A stretch of 10,511 bases of DNA from Sulfurospirillum sp. (GCA_003978455.1 QNZT01000183.1:1-10511); one strand, 5' to 3'; shown: positions 1 through 6,246, numbered from the stretch's first letter. Notes: generated by a model from the letters alone, not told the origin. Numbers and translations are program-made.

Positions 1-221
1 TAAATGCATTTTCGAATCTATATATAAAAGCAGGTGCAATGGAGAACTTTGATGATATGGGTAAAGACTACGAGGCGACCCTGCTTTTGGGATTGAACTT
101 CGTACTTAGCGAGAATATGCATTTTACTCTGGAAGAGGAGTTAAACTATGACAATCTTCCTCCTATAGGCTTTGATAAAACAGATACAAAATCTATTGTA
201 CGGCTTGGTTATAAATTTTAA
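1..221 (+). CDS. C-terminal part of a DUF481-type outer-membrane beta-barrel protein (5' end outside window)
   Basis: The reading frame is open from base 3 and ends at TAA 219-221, giving 72 visible residues. There is an internal ATG at 39, but the frame continues upstream through the window edge, so this is the tail of a larger gene. The segment alternates polar and hydrophobic residues in short strands and ends in the aromatic series VRLGYKF. A C-terminal phenylalanine is the usual recognition signal for the BAM outer-membrane assembly machinery. The stretch NYDNLPPIGFDKTDTKSIV closely resembles the last two strands of DUF481 (YdiY-like, 'salt-induced outer membrane protein') barrels, which typically carry a PP-GF-KTDT motif just before the final strand. 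The function of DUF481 proteins is not well defined. An unrelated small barrel is possible, because only the tail is visible. The base composition is more AT-rich than the genes to the right. Confidence 0.65.
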   Translation, partial: NAFSNLYIKAGAMENFDDMGKDYEATLLLGLNFVLSENMHFTLEEELNYDNLPPIGFDKTDTKSIVRLGYKF

Positions 222-264
222 GCCCCTATTTATCCTGCTCTGAACCTACTCTCAGTCGCATTAC

Positions 265-298
265 AAAAAAGATTCCGGGCGCAAGCAACCGGAATCTT
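265..298 (-). terminator. Rho-independent terminator for the NimA-like/GNAT operon
   Basis: There is a perfect 10-bp inverted repeat, AAGATTCCGG (269-278) and CCGGAATCTT (289-298), with a 10-base loop. Read on the minus strand, the stem is followed directly by a T run (the A run at 265-270 on the plus strand). This places the stop about 50 bases past the GNAT stop codon. On the plus strand there is no T run after the stem, so it would work poorly, if at all, for the DUF481 gene. Confidence 0.85.
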
Positions 299-344
299 AT
301 CAATGCAGTAATTCTGAATCATTTTGGCACATTGAATCATCTTA

Positions 345-920
345 TTAGTTATTTAAGTGACAGTTCCACCTTCTCGTCTCACACACTAACTCCCAGTAGT
401 CATTGCCATTGTACGAAAATTCCTGTAATACTTCTAGCCCTAGTTTTCTCGTATGTGCTGCGTAAGAGCGAGGGTTTATCTTATTGACGAAGGTGACGAG
501 GATGGGATAGCGTTTTGCCATATGTTTTAGCGAAAAGGAAAATATCTCTCTAAGCACCGCCCCACCGCGCAGCTCTTTGTCGATGCAGATGGGTCCATAC
601 TGGTAGGAGTTTTGGGTGTTGAGTCTCTGTCCTTTGTAGGAGAGCGTTGGCAACTCTTCTATCATGAAAGCAAACATCGCCCACTGCGACCAAAATGCCC
701 ATGACGCTGCCATCACATACGCTATGACTCTATCACCATCTTTGGCGATAAAAAGTCCTTGCTCTTTTTCGATGAGTGCTGTAAGCTCTGCCTTGCTAAA
801 GGTTGTGGTGACAAAGCCATCTTTTTTATCTTCTTCTTTGATGCTATCTATCTGATACTTTGCGTGCAGTGTGAGTGTCGCATCGATATCACCGACATCG
901 GCTATCTTATAGACTATCAT
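345..920 (-). CDS. GNAT-family N-acetyltransferase
   Basis: A 191-residue protein with the GNAT fold order: an N-terminal strand and helices (1-65), a hydrophobic central strand region around FIAKDGDRVIAYVMAA (57-72), the acetyl-CoA pyrophosphate-binding turn at ELRGGAVLREIF (R118, G119, G120, a variant of R/Q-x-x-G-x-G/A) followed by a helix, then the NPRSYAAHTRKLGLEVL segment typical of GNAT helix alpha-4 (asparagine, tyrosine and 'KLGF'-like end). It would transfer an acetyl group from acetyl-CoA to an amine; the substrate cannot be told. ATG 918-920 is chosen because AAAGGAG lies 5 bases upstream on the minus strand. The start lies inside the end of the NimA-like gene (14-base overlap), implying one transcript and translational coupling. 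A palindrome near-copy, CTATCATGATAA (914-925), spans the start codon. Confidence 0.82.
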   Translation of the reverse strand: MIVYKIADVGDIDATLTLHAKYQIDSIKEEDKKDGFVTTTFSKAELTALIEKEQGLFIAKDGDRVIAYVMAASWAFWSQWAMFAFMIEELPTLSYKGQRLNTQNSYQYGPICIDKELRGGAVLREIFSFSLKHMAKRYPILVTFVNKINPRSYAAHTRKLGLEVLQEFSYNGNDYWELVCETRRWNCHLNN

Positions 921-1512
921 GATAACTCCTTTGCATCATCTTTACCGTCTCAATATCTTCTGGAGTACCGCGTATTTTCAGGTGTGTGATGATCATCTCA
1001 AAACGCGCTTTATCCAAGTGTTGCCCTAGCTTCACCTTGCCGCTGATCTCTTGGATGGAGAGTTTAAAGAGTGCGGTGGCGGTGATGGATTTTTGGTAGG
1101 CTTTGTCACTGAGTGATTTATAGCCACCTTCGGGTTGGAGTTTTTGCATCAGAGCCTCAAGTGCTTTGGCTTTTTCTTCATACTCCTCAACCATCGCTAT
1201 CTCACCTTCTATCATGATAGAACGAAAAAAGTGTGTCGCGGGACAGGCAAGGGCTTCTTTGGATGAGAAATAGGACGCTATCAATGAAAAAGGCTCTACC
1301 ACCGAAAAAGCAGCGTGTCGGTTCTCCTGTAGGATGCGCATCTTGCGTCCTACTTTGGCACCATGAAAGTAGATAGCATCTTCGAGTTTGACAAAATTTA
1401 TCGGCAGGCTATAGGGTTTGTTATCTAGGCATAGTGCCAGTGTACCGTATGAAGCAGCTGATAGTACCGCTTCCATATCCTCTCTATCTTGCATCTTGAA
1501 AATAGACTTCAT
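907..1512 (-). CDS. NimA-like pyridoxamine 5'-phosphate oxidase-family (FMN-binding split barrel) protein
   Basis: A 201-residue protein. Residues about 8-110 match the split-barrel flavin-binding family that includes NimA nitroimidazole reductases and PNPOx. Seen are YGTLAL (22-27), PYSLPINFV (33-41), and the hallmark IYFHGAKVGRK (47-57) followed by a helix and AFSVVE. The charged C-terminal half (about 115-201) carries helices of unclear role. Members bind FMN and reduce small molecules, or bind haem or F420; the substrate here is unknown, and true PNPOx activity (PLP synthesis) is not implied. ATG 1510-1512 is preferred over an in-frame GTG at 1525-1527, because AAAGGA sits 6 bases before the ATG and would overlap the coding part of the longer form. 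It is the first gene of a two-gene minus operon, divergent from the MocR regulator. Confidence 0.87.
   Translation of the reverse strand: MKSIFKMQDREDMEAVLSAASYGTLALCLDNKPYSLPINFVKLEDAIYFHGAKVGRKMRILQENRHAAFSVVEPFSLIASYFSSKEALACPATHFFRSIMIEGEIAMVEEYEEKAKALEALMQKLQPEGGYKSLSDKAYQKSITATALFKLSIQEISGKVKLGQHLDKARFEMIITHLKIRGTPEDIETVKMMQRSYHDSL
914..925. repeat. Near-copy of the CTATCATGATAG palindrome
   Basis: CTATCATGATAA has 11 of 12 bases identical to the palindrome found at three other places. It spans the start codon of the GNAT gene and the tail of the NimA-like gene. Confidence 0.7.
1207..1222. repeat. Iterated palindrome, copy 1 (extended)
   Basis: TTCTATCATGATAGAA is a perfect 16-bp palindrome whose 12-bp core CTATCATGATAG (1209-1220) recurs at 2560 and 4661. 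It lies inside the NimA-like gene, where the minus strand reads SIMIE. Confidence 0.85.
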
Positions 1513-1524
1513 AATGAATCCTTT

Positions 1525-1559
1525 CACTTTTTGTGTTATTATAAAAGGAAAGTGTCCTT
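1525..1559. promoter_or_regulatory. Candidate operator dyads in the divergent promoter region
   Basis: Two dyads are visible. AAGGA-AAGTG-TCCTT (1545-1559) fills the spacer of the minus promoter. CACTTT (1525-1530) and AAAGTG (1549-1554) form a second inverted pair centred on the -10 box. AAAGTG also occurs on the minus strand next to the ribosome binding site. A protein bound here would block the minus promoter and could also affect the plus gene. That the divergent MocR protein binds here is inferred from gene arrangement only. Confidence 0.4.
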
Positions 1560-1566
1560 ATTTCAA
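1538..1566 (-). promoter_or_regulatory. Sigma-70 promoter of the NimA-like/GNAT operon
   Basis: Read on the minus strand: -35 TTGAAA (plus 1561-1566), a spacer of exactly 17 bases, and -10 TATAAT (plus 1538-1543). The expected start of transcription is near 1531, giving a leader of about 20 bases before ATG 1512. This is the best full sigma-70 promoter in the window. On the plus strand a possible -10 for the MocR gene, TATAAA at 1540-1545, overlaps this -10, but it has no convincing -35. Confidence 0.8.
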
Positions 1567-1600
1567 GAGACAAATTTTTAAAAAAATAGAAGGTCAGTTT

Positions 1601-2971
1601 ATGTATCTCCTCGACACCAAAAGCAAAACTCCGCTCCATATCCAACTCTACGAAGCGATGAAAGCAGAGATAAAATCCACCAAAAAAGTAGGAGACAAAC
1701 TTCCCTCCATCCGTAAAGTAGCCTCCGAGTATAACCTGAGCAAAACCACAGTAGAGACAGCCTATGCACAACTTTTTGCGGAAGGATACATCGAAAGTCG
1801 TCCCAAAAGTGGCTACTATGTCAGCGACTTTCACTTTGCTCCGTTTCAAGAGAGAGAACAAATCACCCAAAAAGAAGTGCCGATGCCATATCTGTATGAT
1901 TTTTTCCCTGCCCAACTTTACAAAGAGGACTTTCCACGCAAACTATACAAAAGACTTTTTATCCAAAGTATCGATGAGAGTGTGGACTTTGGTGCCTATC
2001 ATGATGGACAGGGTGAGAGGGGGTTAAGAGAGGAGATAGTGAAGTATCTTAGTGCATCAAGAGGTGTTAGGTGCGATGCTTTACAGCTTGTCATCTGTGC
2101 GGGTTTTAGTGATGCGATGGGACTTTTGGCAAAACTGGTGCGCAAGCGATACAGCCACTACGGCATCGAAAATCCCGGCTACCACATCGCCCGTCGCGTC
2201 TTTGAAGAGTATGGCTATCAGATTCACAAAATCCCCGTAGGAGACAAAGGCGTGGAACTCGAAGCACTGCAAAACTCCCCCGCCCAAATCCTCTATATCA
2301 CACCCTCCCACCAGTACCCAACCGGTGTCACTATGCCTATCGCAAATCGTCTCAAACTGCTTAAAATCATCCAAGAGCGAAAAGGTTTGCTTATCGAAGA
2401 TGACTATGACAGTGAACTAGCCTACTACAACCGTCCTATCCCTGCCTTGCAAGGACTGGACAATGCCGACTGTGTGGTCTATCTGGGAACATTTGCCAAA
2501 TCGCTCTCTCCCGCACTGAGAGTGGGCTATATGGTGCTGCCAAAACAGCTTCTTTCTCTCTATCATGATAGCTACGACAAACACTTTGCCAGAGTCAGTA
2601 TTACGACGCAAAAGACGCTGGAGAAGTTCATGAAAGAGGGGCATTGGGAGCGACACTTACGAAAAATCCGCACACGCAATAAAAGAAAACACAAGCTCTT
2701 AAAATCCCTGCTAGAAAGCCACCTCCAAGAGAGTTTTACTATCCTTGCCGAAGGTGCGGGACTGGCGATACTGATCTACCCCTCTGTGCCTTTTGACTGG
2801 GAAAAGTTTAAAGAGCTAGCAGAGGAAAATCGCATCAAACTCTATTTTGCCAAAGAGCGATGCGGTGGAGAGTTTGAAGCGATTCGTATGGGCTTTGGAG
2901 GATTTAGCGAGGAGGGATTAAAGAAGGCTATCGAAGCTTTTGCCAAAGTGTGGCGAGAAGCATTGCGATAG
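1601..2971 (+). CDS. MocR-family transcriptional regulator (GntR winged helix + PLP aminotransferase-like domain)
   Basis: A 456-residue protein, the usual size for MocR regulators. Residues about 8-75 are a GntR-type winged helix: KLPSIRKVASEYNLSKTTV (33-51, helix-turn-helix), then the wing around ESRPKSGYYV. Residues about 95-456 form a fold-type I aminotransferase domain with YHDGQGERGLREEI, the PSHQYPTG motif, IEDDYDSE (265-272; the DDYD aspartate pairs with the PLP pyridine nitrogen) and GTFAKSLSPALRVGY, whose K300 is the expected PLP Schiff-base lysine. Such proteins sense PLP or an amino compound and act as regulators rather than enzymes (PdxR, GabR, TauR). The start at ATG 1601 is chosen because AGAAGG lies 7 bases upstream and the GntR domain begins there; the frame is open further upstream to 1418, but that part overlaps the neighbouring gene. 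Likely targets are itself and the divergent NimA-like/GNAT operon. Confidence 0.92.
   Translation: MYLLDTKSKTPLHIQLYEAMKAEIKSTKKVGDKLPSIRKVASEYNLSKTTVETAYAQLFAEGYIESRPKSGYYVSDFHFAPFQEREQITQKEVPMPYLYDFFPAQLYKEDFPRKLYKRLFIQSIDESVDFGAYHDGQGERGLREEIVKYLSASRGVRCDALQLVICAGFSDAMGLLAKLVRKRYSHYGIENPGYHIARRVFEEYGYQIHKIPVGDKGVELEALQNSPAQILYITPSHQYPTGVTMPIANRLKLLKIIQERKGLLIEDDYDSELAYYNRPIPALQGLDNADCVVYLGTFAKSLSPALRVGYMVLPKQLLSLYHDSYDKHFARVSITTQKTLEKFMKEGHWERHLRKIRTRNKRKHKLLKSLLESHLQESFTILAEGAGLAILIYPSVPFDWEKFKELAEENRIKLYFAKERCGGEFEAIRMGFGGFSEEGLKKAIEAFAKVWREALR
2560..2571. repeat. Iterated palindrome, copy 2
   Basis: CTATCATGATAG lies inside the MocR gene, where it is read in another frame (LYHDS), so the match is not due to a shared peptide motif. 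Confidence 0.85.
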
Positions 2972-2981
2972 CCTTCATGAT

Positions 2982-5255
2982 CTAATCTGCTAGTGTAGCA
3001 CGCACCTCTTTGACCGCTTTTACCATATTGATAAGGCTTGGTTTTACCTCTTCCCATTTTCGTGTTTTCAGACCACAGTCCGGGTTAATCCAGAGTTGCT
3101 CTTTGGGCAGTACCTCTAAGAGCAGGTTGATCTGCTCTACCATCTCCTCGACAGTTGGTATGCGTGGAGAGTGTATGTCATAGACACCCGGTCCCACCTC
3201 TTGTTTATACCCAACCTCTTTGAAGATTTTGAGCAGTTCATTGCCTGAACGTGCTGTCTCTATAGAGATCACATCTGCATCCATCGCCTCGATAGTGCGG
3301 ATGATGTCATTGAACTCGGAGTAGCACATATGGGTATGAATCTGTGTCTCTTTCCATGCGGTACTGACAGAGATTTTGAAGTCCCTTACCGCCCAGCGTT
3401 CATACTCGGGGATATTTTCACTTCTTAGTGGATACCCCTCTTTGAAGGCAGCTTCATCTACCTGTATCATCTTGATACCCGCTTTTTGCAAATCCGCTAC
3501 TTCATCGCAGAGGGCGACGGCTATCTGTTTAGAGACATCTGCTCTTGGCATATCATCTCGCACAAAAGACCAGTTGAGTATGGTGACAGGTCCTGTGAGC
3601 ATCCCTTTCATGATCTTTTGGGTTTTGGACTGTGCATAGGTCATCCACGCGACTGTCATAGGCTTTGGACGGCTGATATCTCCGTAGATAAAGGGTGGTT
3701 TGACACAACGACTGCCATAACTCTGCACCCAACCGTTTTGGCTAAATCCATATCCCTCAAGTTGCTCTCCAAAGTACTCGACCATATCGTTACGCTCAGG
3801 TTCACCATGCACAAGCACTTCCAATCCACACTCCTCCTGAAATGCTACACAATCATCGATATAGTTTTTCATCTCTTTTTCATACGCTTCTAAACAGATA
3901 GCGCCTTTTTTAAAGTCGGCTCTTGCTTTTCGTACTTCAGGTGTTTGCGGAAATGAACCGATAGTGGTCGTAGTCAAATCCCTGTACCCCAGACGCTCCT
4001 TTTGGATTTTGATACGTGTCTCATAGTCACCTTCACGCTCTAACCTGGAGAAGTTGGCAACTCTGTTTTGTACTGCCTGATTGTGGATACGTGTGGAGGT
4101 TGCTCTGCGAGTATTGGCTTCTTTGTTAGATTGTAGCGCTTTTTTATCCTCTTCACTGAGTGTTTCATGAAAAAAGAGTTTGCTGACAAGAGAGACTTCG
4201 TCTAGTTTCTCAACCGCGTAAGAGAGCCAGTTTTTGATCTCTGCATCCATCTTCTCCTCATACTTGAGTGTAAAGGGCGTATGCAGCAGTGAACAAGAAC
4301 TCGATACGATGATGTTTTCTTTATCGACGGTTTTTGCGATTTTCTCTAGTAACTGGGTGGTTTTAGTGATGTCATTTTTCCAGATATTTCGACCATCTAC
4401 GACTCCGGCGATGAGTTTTTTGCCTGCATGTGCGATGCTTTGCAAACTTTCGAAATTTTTCTCCCCATACAGAAAGTCAAGCCCTATCCCCCAAACAGGT
4501 GTATGCACCAACACTCTGGTCGCTTCACAGGAGTGTTCAAAGTAGGTGGTGACGACGATACGAATATTGTCAGATACAGCACATAAGGTATCGTAACAGG
4601 GTTTGATGAGGCTAAGCACATTTGGTGCGACATCTTTTACGAAAATAGGCTCATCTATCTCTATCATGATAGTATCATCTAGTTTGGCGATTTCGACCAG
4701 CAATGCTTCATAAAGAGGGAGTATCTTGCCAAAGAGTTCATAGGTATCTCCTCTGTCTACCCGTTTTGAGAGTCCCAAAAATGTGATAGGTCCTATGAGG
4801 TTGATTTTGGTCTTGATACCCAGTGCTTTTGCTTCATTGTATTCGTTGATGATCTTTGCGGCATTTAAGCTATATGTATCGTTGAGGGAGAGTTCCGGGA
4901 CGATGTAGTGGTAGTTGGTATTAAACCATTTGGTCATCTCCATGGCGACTGCATCTTTGTTTCCCCGAGCCATGGAGAAGTAGAGTGCTTCATCTTCTAA
5001 ACCTTGAAAACGTGCGGGTATAGCACCCAGCATGATGGCGGTATCGAGCATATTGTCATAGTATGAAAAGTCATTCGATGCGATGAACTCGATACCTGCC
5101 TCTTGCTGATAGCGCCAGTGTCTTTCCTTGAGTGTGGATGCGACCGCTTTGACCGCTTTAAAGTCTGTTTCCCCAGACCAATAGTTCTCTAACGCTTTTT
5201 TTAATTCTCTTTGTTCCCCGATACGTGGGAAACCTACGATATAGGTGTGTGACAT
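2982..5255 (-). CDS. metE: 5-methyltetrahydropteroyltriglutamate-homocysteine methyltransferase (cobalamin-independent methionine synthase)
   Basis: A 757-residue protein, the standard MetE length (E. coli 753). It makes methionine by moving the methyl group of 5-methyltetrahydropteroyltri-glutamate to homocysteine, in the cytoplasm, without B12. The N-terminal half begins with the family signature VGFPRIGEQRELKKALENYW (8-27); the catalytic half starts near TTTTIGSFPQTPEVRKAR. The zinc ligands are intact: H642 and C644 in THMCYSEF, E666 in ISIETARSG and C727 in NPDCGLKTR, each one residue beyond the E. coli positions 641, 643, 665 and 726. ATG 5253-5255 is preceded on the minus strand by AAAGGA with a 9-base gap. 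It is a single gene; its tail faces the MocR gene across 10 bases with no terminator between. An organism carrying MetE can make methionine when cobalamin is lacking. Confidence 0.97.
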   Translation of the reverse strand: MSHTYIVGFPRIGEQRELKKALENYWSGETDFKAVKAVASTLKERHWRYQQEAGIEFIASNDFSYYDNMLDTAIMLGAIPARFQGLEDEALYFSMARGNKDAVAMEMTKWFNTNYHYIVPELSLNDTYSLNAAKIINEYNEAKALGIKTKINLIGPITFLGLSKRVDRGDTYELFGKILPLYEALLVEIAKLDDTIMIEIDEPIFVKDVAPNVLSLIKPCYDTLCAVSDNIRIVVTTYFEHSCEATRVLVHTPVWGIGLDFLYGEKNFESLQSIAHAGKKLIAGVVDGRNIWKNDITKTTQLLEKIAKTVDKENIIVSSSCSLLHTPFTLKYEEKMDAEIKNWLSYAVEKLDEVSLVSKLFFHETLSEEDKKALQSNKEANTRRATSTRIHNQAVQNRVANFSRLEREGDYETRIKIQKERLGYRDLTTTTIGSFPQTPEVRKARADFKKGAICLEAYEKEMKNYIDDCVAFQEECGLEVLVHGEPERNDMVEYFGEQLEGYGFSQNGWVQSYGSRCVKPPFIYGDISRPKPMTVAWMTYAQSKTQKIMKGMLTGPVTILNWSFVRDDMPRADVSKQIAVALCDEVADLQKAGIKMIQVDEAAFKEGYPLRSENIPEYERWAVRDFKISVSTAWKETQIHTHMCYSEFNDIIRTIEAMDADVISIETARSGNELLKIFKEVGYKQEVGPGVYDIHSPRIPTVEEMVEQINLLLEVLPKEQLWINPDCGLKTRKWEEVKPSLINMVKAVKEVRATLAD
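4661..4672. repeat. Iterated palindrome, copy 3
   Basis: CTATCATGATAG lies inside metE, where the minus strand reads TIMIE just before the DEP motif. Confidence 0.85.
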
Positions 5256-5280
5256 AGTATATTATCCTTTATATATGTAT

Positions 5281-5313
5281 CTTATAACAGCATACGAGAC
5301 GAGCAGATCTCAT
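5281..5313 (-). promoter_or_regulatory. Candidate proximal metE promoter with an inverted repeat
   Basis: On the minus strand, TGTTATAAG forms an extended -10 (TGn plus TATAAG, plus 5281-5286), about 25 bases before metE ATG once the transcript starts. No good -35 is seen, which is common in Campylobacterota. Just upstream, ACGAGA (5294-5299) and TCTCAT (5308-5313) form an imperfect inverted repeat with an 8-base spacer where a regulator could sit. It does not match MetJ or MetR boxes closely enough to name the regulator. Confidence 0.35.
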
Positions 5314-5358
5314 AGTTGTCATGAAATAGTTTTGTTTACAGAGTGGTTTTAGTGATTG

Positions 5359-5568
5359 TTATTTTGAAAGGATAAGTTGTGGAGGATGCACACCCGTACG
5401 CCTGAACGCATAAAATGTCGTATAGTAGGGACATCTTGGGATATAGTGGTGTAAGTGTAGTCTTAGCTTCGCTTTAAGTCTGAAAAAACAGTTACAATGA
5501 CACGCTTTTACAGGCTCAAAAGGGGTGTCAGTATCAGCATGAAATATACGTAAAAATAGTGATTGCAT
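5359..5568 (-). CDS. Doubtful short open frame, 69 codons, with SD-occluding hairpin
   Basis: The frame begins at ATG 5566-5568 with AAGGGG 4 bases upstream on the minus strand, and sits about 20 bases after a possible transcription start (TATAAT 5595-5600). The predicted peptide is basic, rich in His, Cys, Phe and Tyr (for example the stretch ACHCNCFF near residues 22-29), without a signal peptide or membrane segment, and matches no family I know. The same AAGGGGTGTCA bases that carry the ribosome binding site can pair with TGACACCCCTT inside the frame. It has only the initiating Met, so it is not a methionine attenuator peptide. It may be a chance frame within a leader RNA, or a small regulated gene. 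Confidence 0.2.
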   Translation of the reverse strand: MQSLFLRIFHADTDTPFEPVKACHCNCFFRLKAKLRLHLHHYIPRCPYYTTFYAFRRTGVHPPQLILSK

Positions 5569-5594
5569 GACACCCCTTGTAAAATTTTGCAGGC

Positions 5595-5600
5595 ATTATA
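5595..5600 (-). promoter_or_regulatory. Candidate -10 box upstream of the metE leader region
   Basis: A perfect TATAAT is read on the minus strand, preceded by a long T-rich run (plus-strand A-rich 5603-5620) and no clear -35, a style common for vegetative promoters in Campylobacterota. Transcription would start near 5588 and run through the hairpin region toward metE. Confidence 0.45.
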
Positions 5601-5671
5601 ACCAAAAAAAATTTAAAAAAGATGATAGAGGTTGTTTGTCGGTATTGTGTGGATTGAGGAATGATTTGAAG

Positions 5672-5758
5672 TGGTACCTAGGGCCGGACTCGAACCGGCA
5701 CGGCATCGCTGCCATCGGATTTTGAATCCGACGTGTCTACCAATTTCACCACCCAGGC
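5672..5758 (-). tRNA. tRNA-Leu (anticodon CAA, reads UUG)
   Basis: Read on the minus strand it is a class II tRNA of 87 bases with an encoded CCA. The 5' acceptor strand GCCTGGG pairs with CCTAGGT (two G-U pairs, including 1-72), followed by discriminator A and CCA. The D arm has the leucine-type AATTGGTAGACAC. The anticodon stem is TCGGA/TCCGA with loop TTCAAAA (plus 5720-5726), so the anticodon is CAA. The long variable arm TGGCAGCGATGCCG and the T arm GCCGG-TTCGAGT-CCGGC are intact. It begins only 7 bases after the T run of the HU terminator and has no obvious separate promoter. Confidence 0.96.
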
Positions 5759-5764
5759 GTACCG

Positions 5765-5805
5765 TAAAAAAGGTTTGGTATTTTAACGAAAAAAGACCAA
5801 ACCTT
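5765..5805 (-). terminator. Rho-independent terminator of the HU gene
   Basis: There is a 10-bp perfect inverted repeat, AAGGTTTGGT (5770-5779) and ACCAAACCTT (5796-5805). The AT-rich loop can extend the stem by TTTT/AAAA pairing. On the minus strand the stem is followed by six T (plus 5766-5771 A run). It starts 8 bases beyond the HU stop codon. Confidence 0.88.
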
Positions 5806-5812
5806 GTATAAA

Positions 5813-6094
5813 TTATTTAGAAGCTGCTACTGCTTCTTTCAGTTTTTTGCCAACTTTGAATTTTACTGCTTTGGTAGCAGGTACTTCAACGACTTTATCC
5901 GTTCCCGGGACTCTTGCTGTTCTTGCTGCTCTGTCGGCAGTTGAAAAAGTACCAAATCCGATGAAACTAACAGTTTTACCATCCACCAACGCTTTTTCAA
6001 TCACTTCCAACGCTGCGTCGATAGTGGTTGTAGTATCTTTCTTAGAGAGACCGGTTTTCTCGGAAATCGCTTGAATTAAATCAGCTTTCTTCAT
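5813..6094 (-). CDS. hup: HU/IHF-family nucleoid DNA-binding protein
   Basis: A 93-residue protein, normal for HU (about 90). It compacts and bends DNA as a dimer. The N-terminal MKKADLIQAISEKTGLSKKD and two helices (3-38) form the dimer body. GKTVSFIGFGTF (39-50) starts the beta saddle. R55, R58 and R61 with P63 form the DNA-clasping arm, in which P63 is the intercalating proline position; VKFKVGKKLKEAV closes the fold. The arm reads ARVPGTDKVVEVPAT rather than the commoner GRNPQTG form. The ribosome binding site AAGGAAGG lies 5 bases before the ATG. It is divergent from flgL across 152 bases. Its promoter is not clear: TAACAT (plus 6129-6134) is the best -10-like match and is weak. HU and IHF subunits are hard to separate by eye; the sequence suits HU better. 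Confidence 0.95.
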   Translation of the reverse strand: MKKADLIQAISEKTGLSKKDTTTTIDAALEVIEKALVDGKTVSFIGFGTFSTADRAARTARVPGTDKVVEVPATKAVKFKVGKKLKEAVAASK

Positions 6095-6195
6095 TTTTAC
6101 CTTCCTTTACAATTTGAAATCAGCGGTAATGTTACACTTTTTTTCTTAAAAAAAGATCATTTCGTCAAAAAAATTGCACATTCGTGGTTTTTGGA

Positions 6196-6201
6196 CGATA
6201 T
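6196..6201 (+). promoter_or_regulatory. Possible flagellar sigma-28 -10 element for flgL
   Basis: CGATAT lies about 45 bases before the flgL start. It matches the CGATWT -10 form described for FliA (sigma-28) promoters in Campylobacter. A matching -35 is not evident, and I found no sigma-54 GG-N10-GC pair in the region. A short hairpin, CCGTC-AAAA-GACGG (6216-6229), sits in the leader before the ribosome binding site. Confidence 0.35.
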
Positions 6202-6246
6202 TTTCTTCATGAAAGCCGTCAAAAGACGGAAAAACGGGAGTTTACG

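Larger units (their letters stand above)
5256..5671. other. Long intergenic region between metE and tRNA-Leu
   Basis: About 415 bases without a recognised gene. On the minus strand it holds a -10 box TATAAT (5595-5600) behind a T-rich stretch, an 11-bp inverted repeat AAGGGGTGTCA (5568-5578 as read on the minus strand) with TGACACCCCTT (5520-5530), a 69-codon open frame, and the proximal metE promoter candidate. It may be the metE leader if the distal promoter is the active one (leader of about 330 bases). I looked for a B12 box (GCCACTG) and SAM-type riboswitch cores and saw none. Confidence 0.5.

Noticed and set aside
1513..1527. GTG 1525-1527 as start of the NimA-like gene
   Set aside because: The AAAGGA that serves ATG 1512 would then be coding, and the GTG lacks its own ribosome binding site.
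1418..1600. Upstream extension of the MocR gene to ATG 1418
   Set aside because: It would run 95 bases into the oppositely transcribed NimA-like gene and through its promoter. The GntR domain and a good ribosome binding site both place the start at 1601.
5256..5600. Cobalamin or SAM riboswitch upstream of metE
   Set aside because: A B12 riboswitch often controls metE, but no B12 box (GCCACTG) nor SAM-type conserved core was found on the minus strand.
5672..5758. tRNA-Leu as an integration site of a mobile element
   Set aside because: No second copy of the tRNA 3' end, no integrase and no flanking direct repeat is visible in the window.
6184..6246. ATG 6184 as start of flgL
   Set aside because: The extra 21 residues do not resemble FlgL, and the region carries the CGATAT element and leader hairpin; GGGAG directs ATG 6247.
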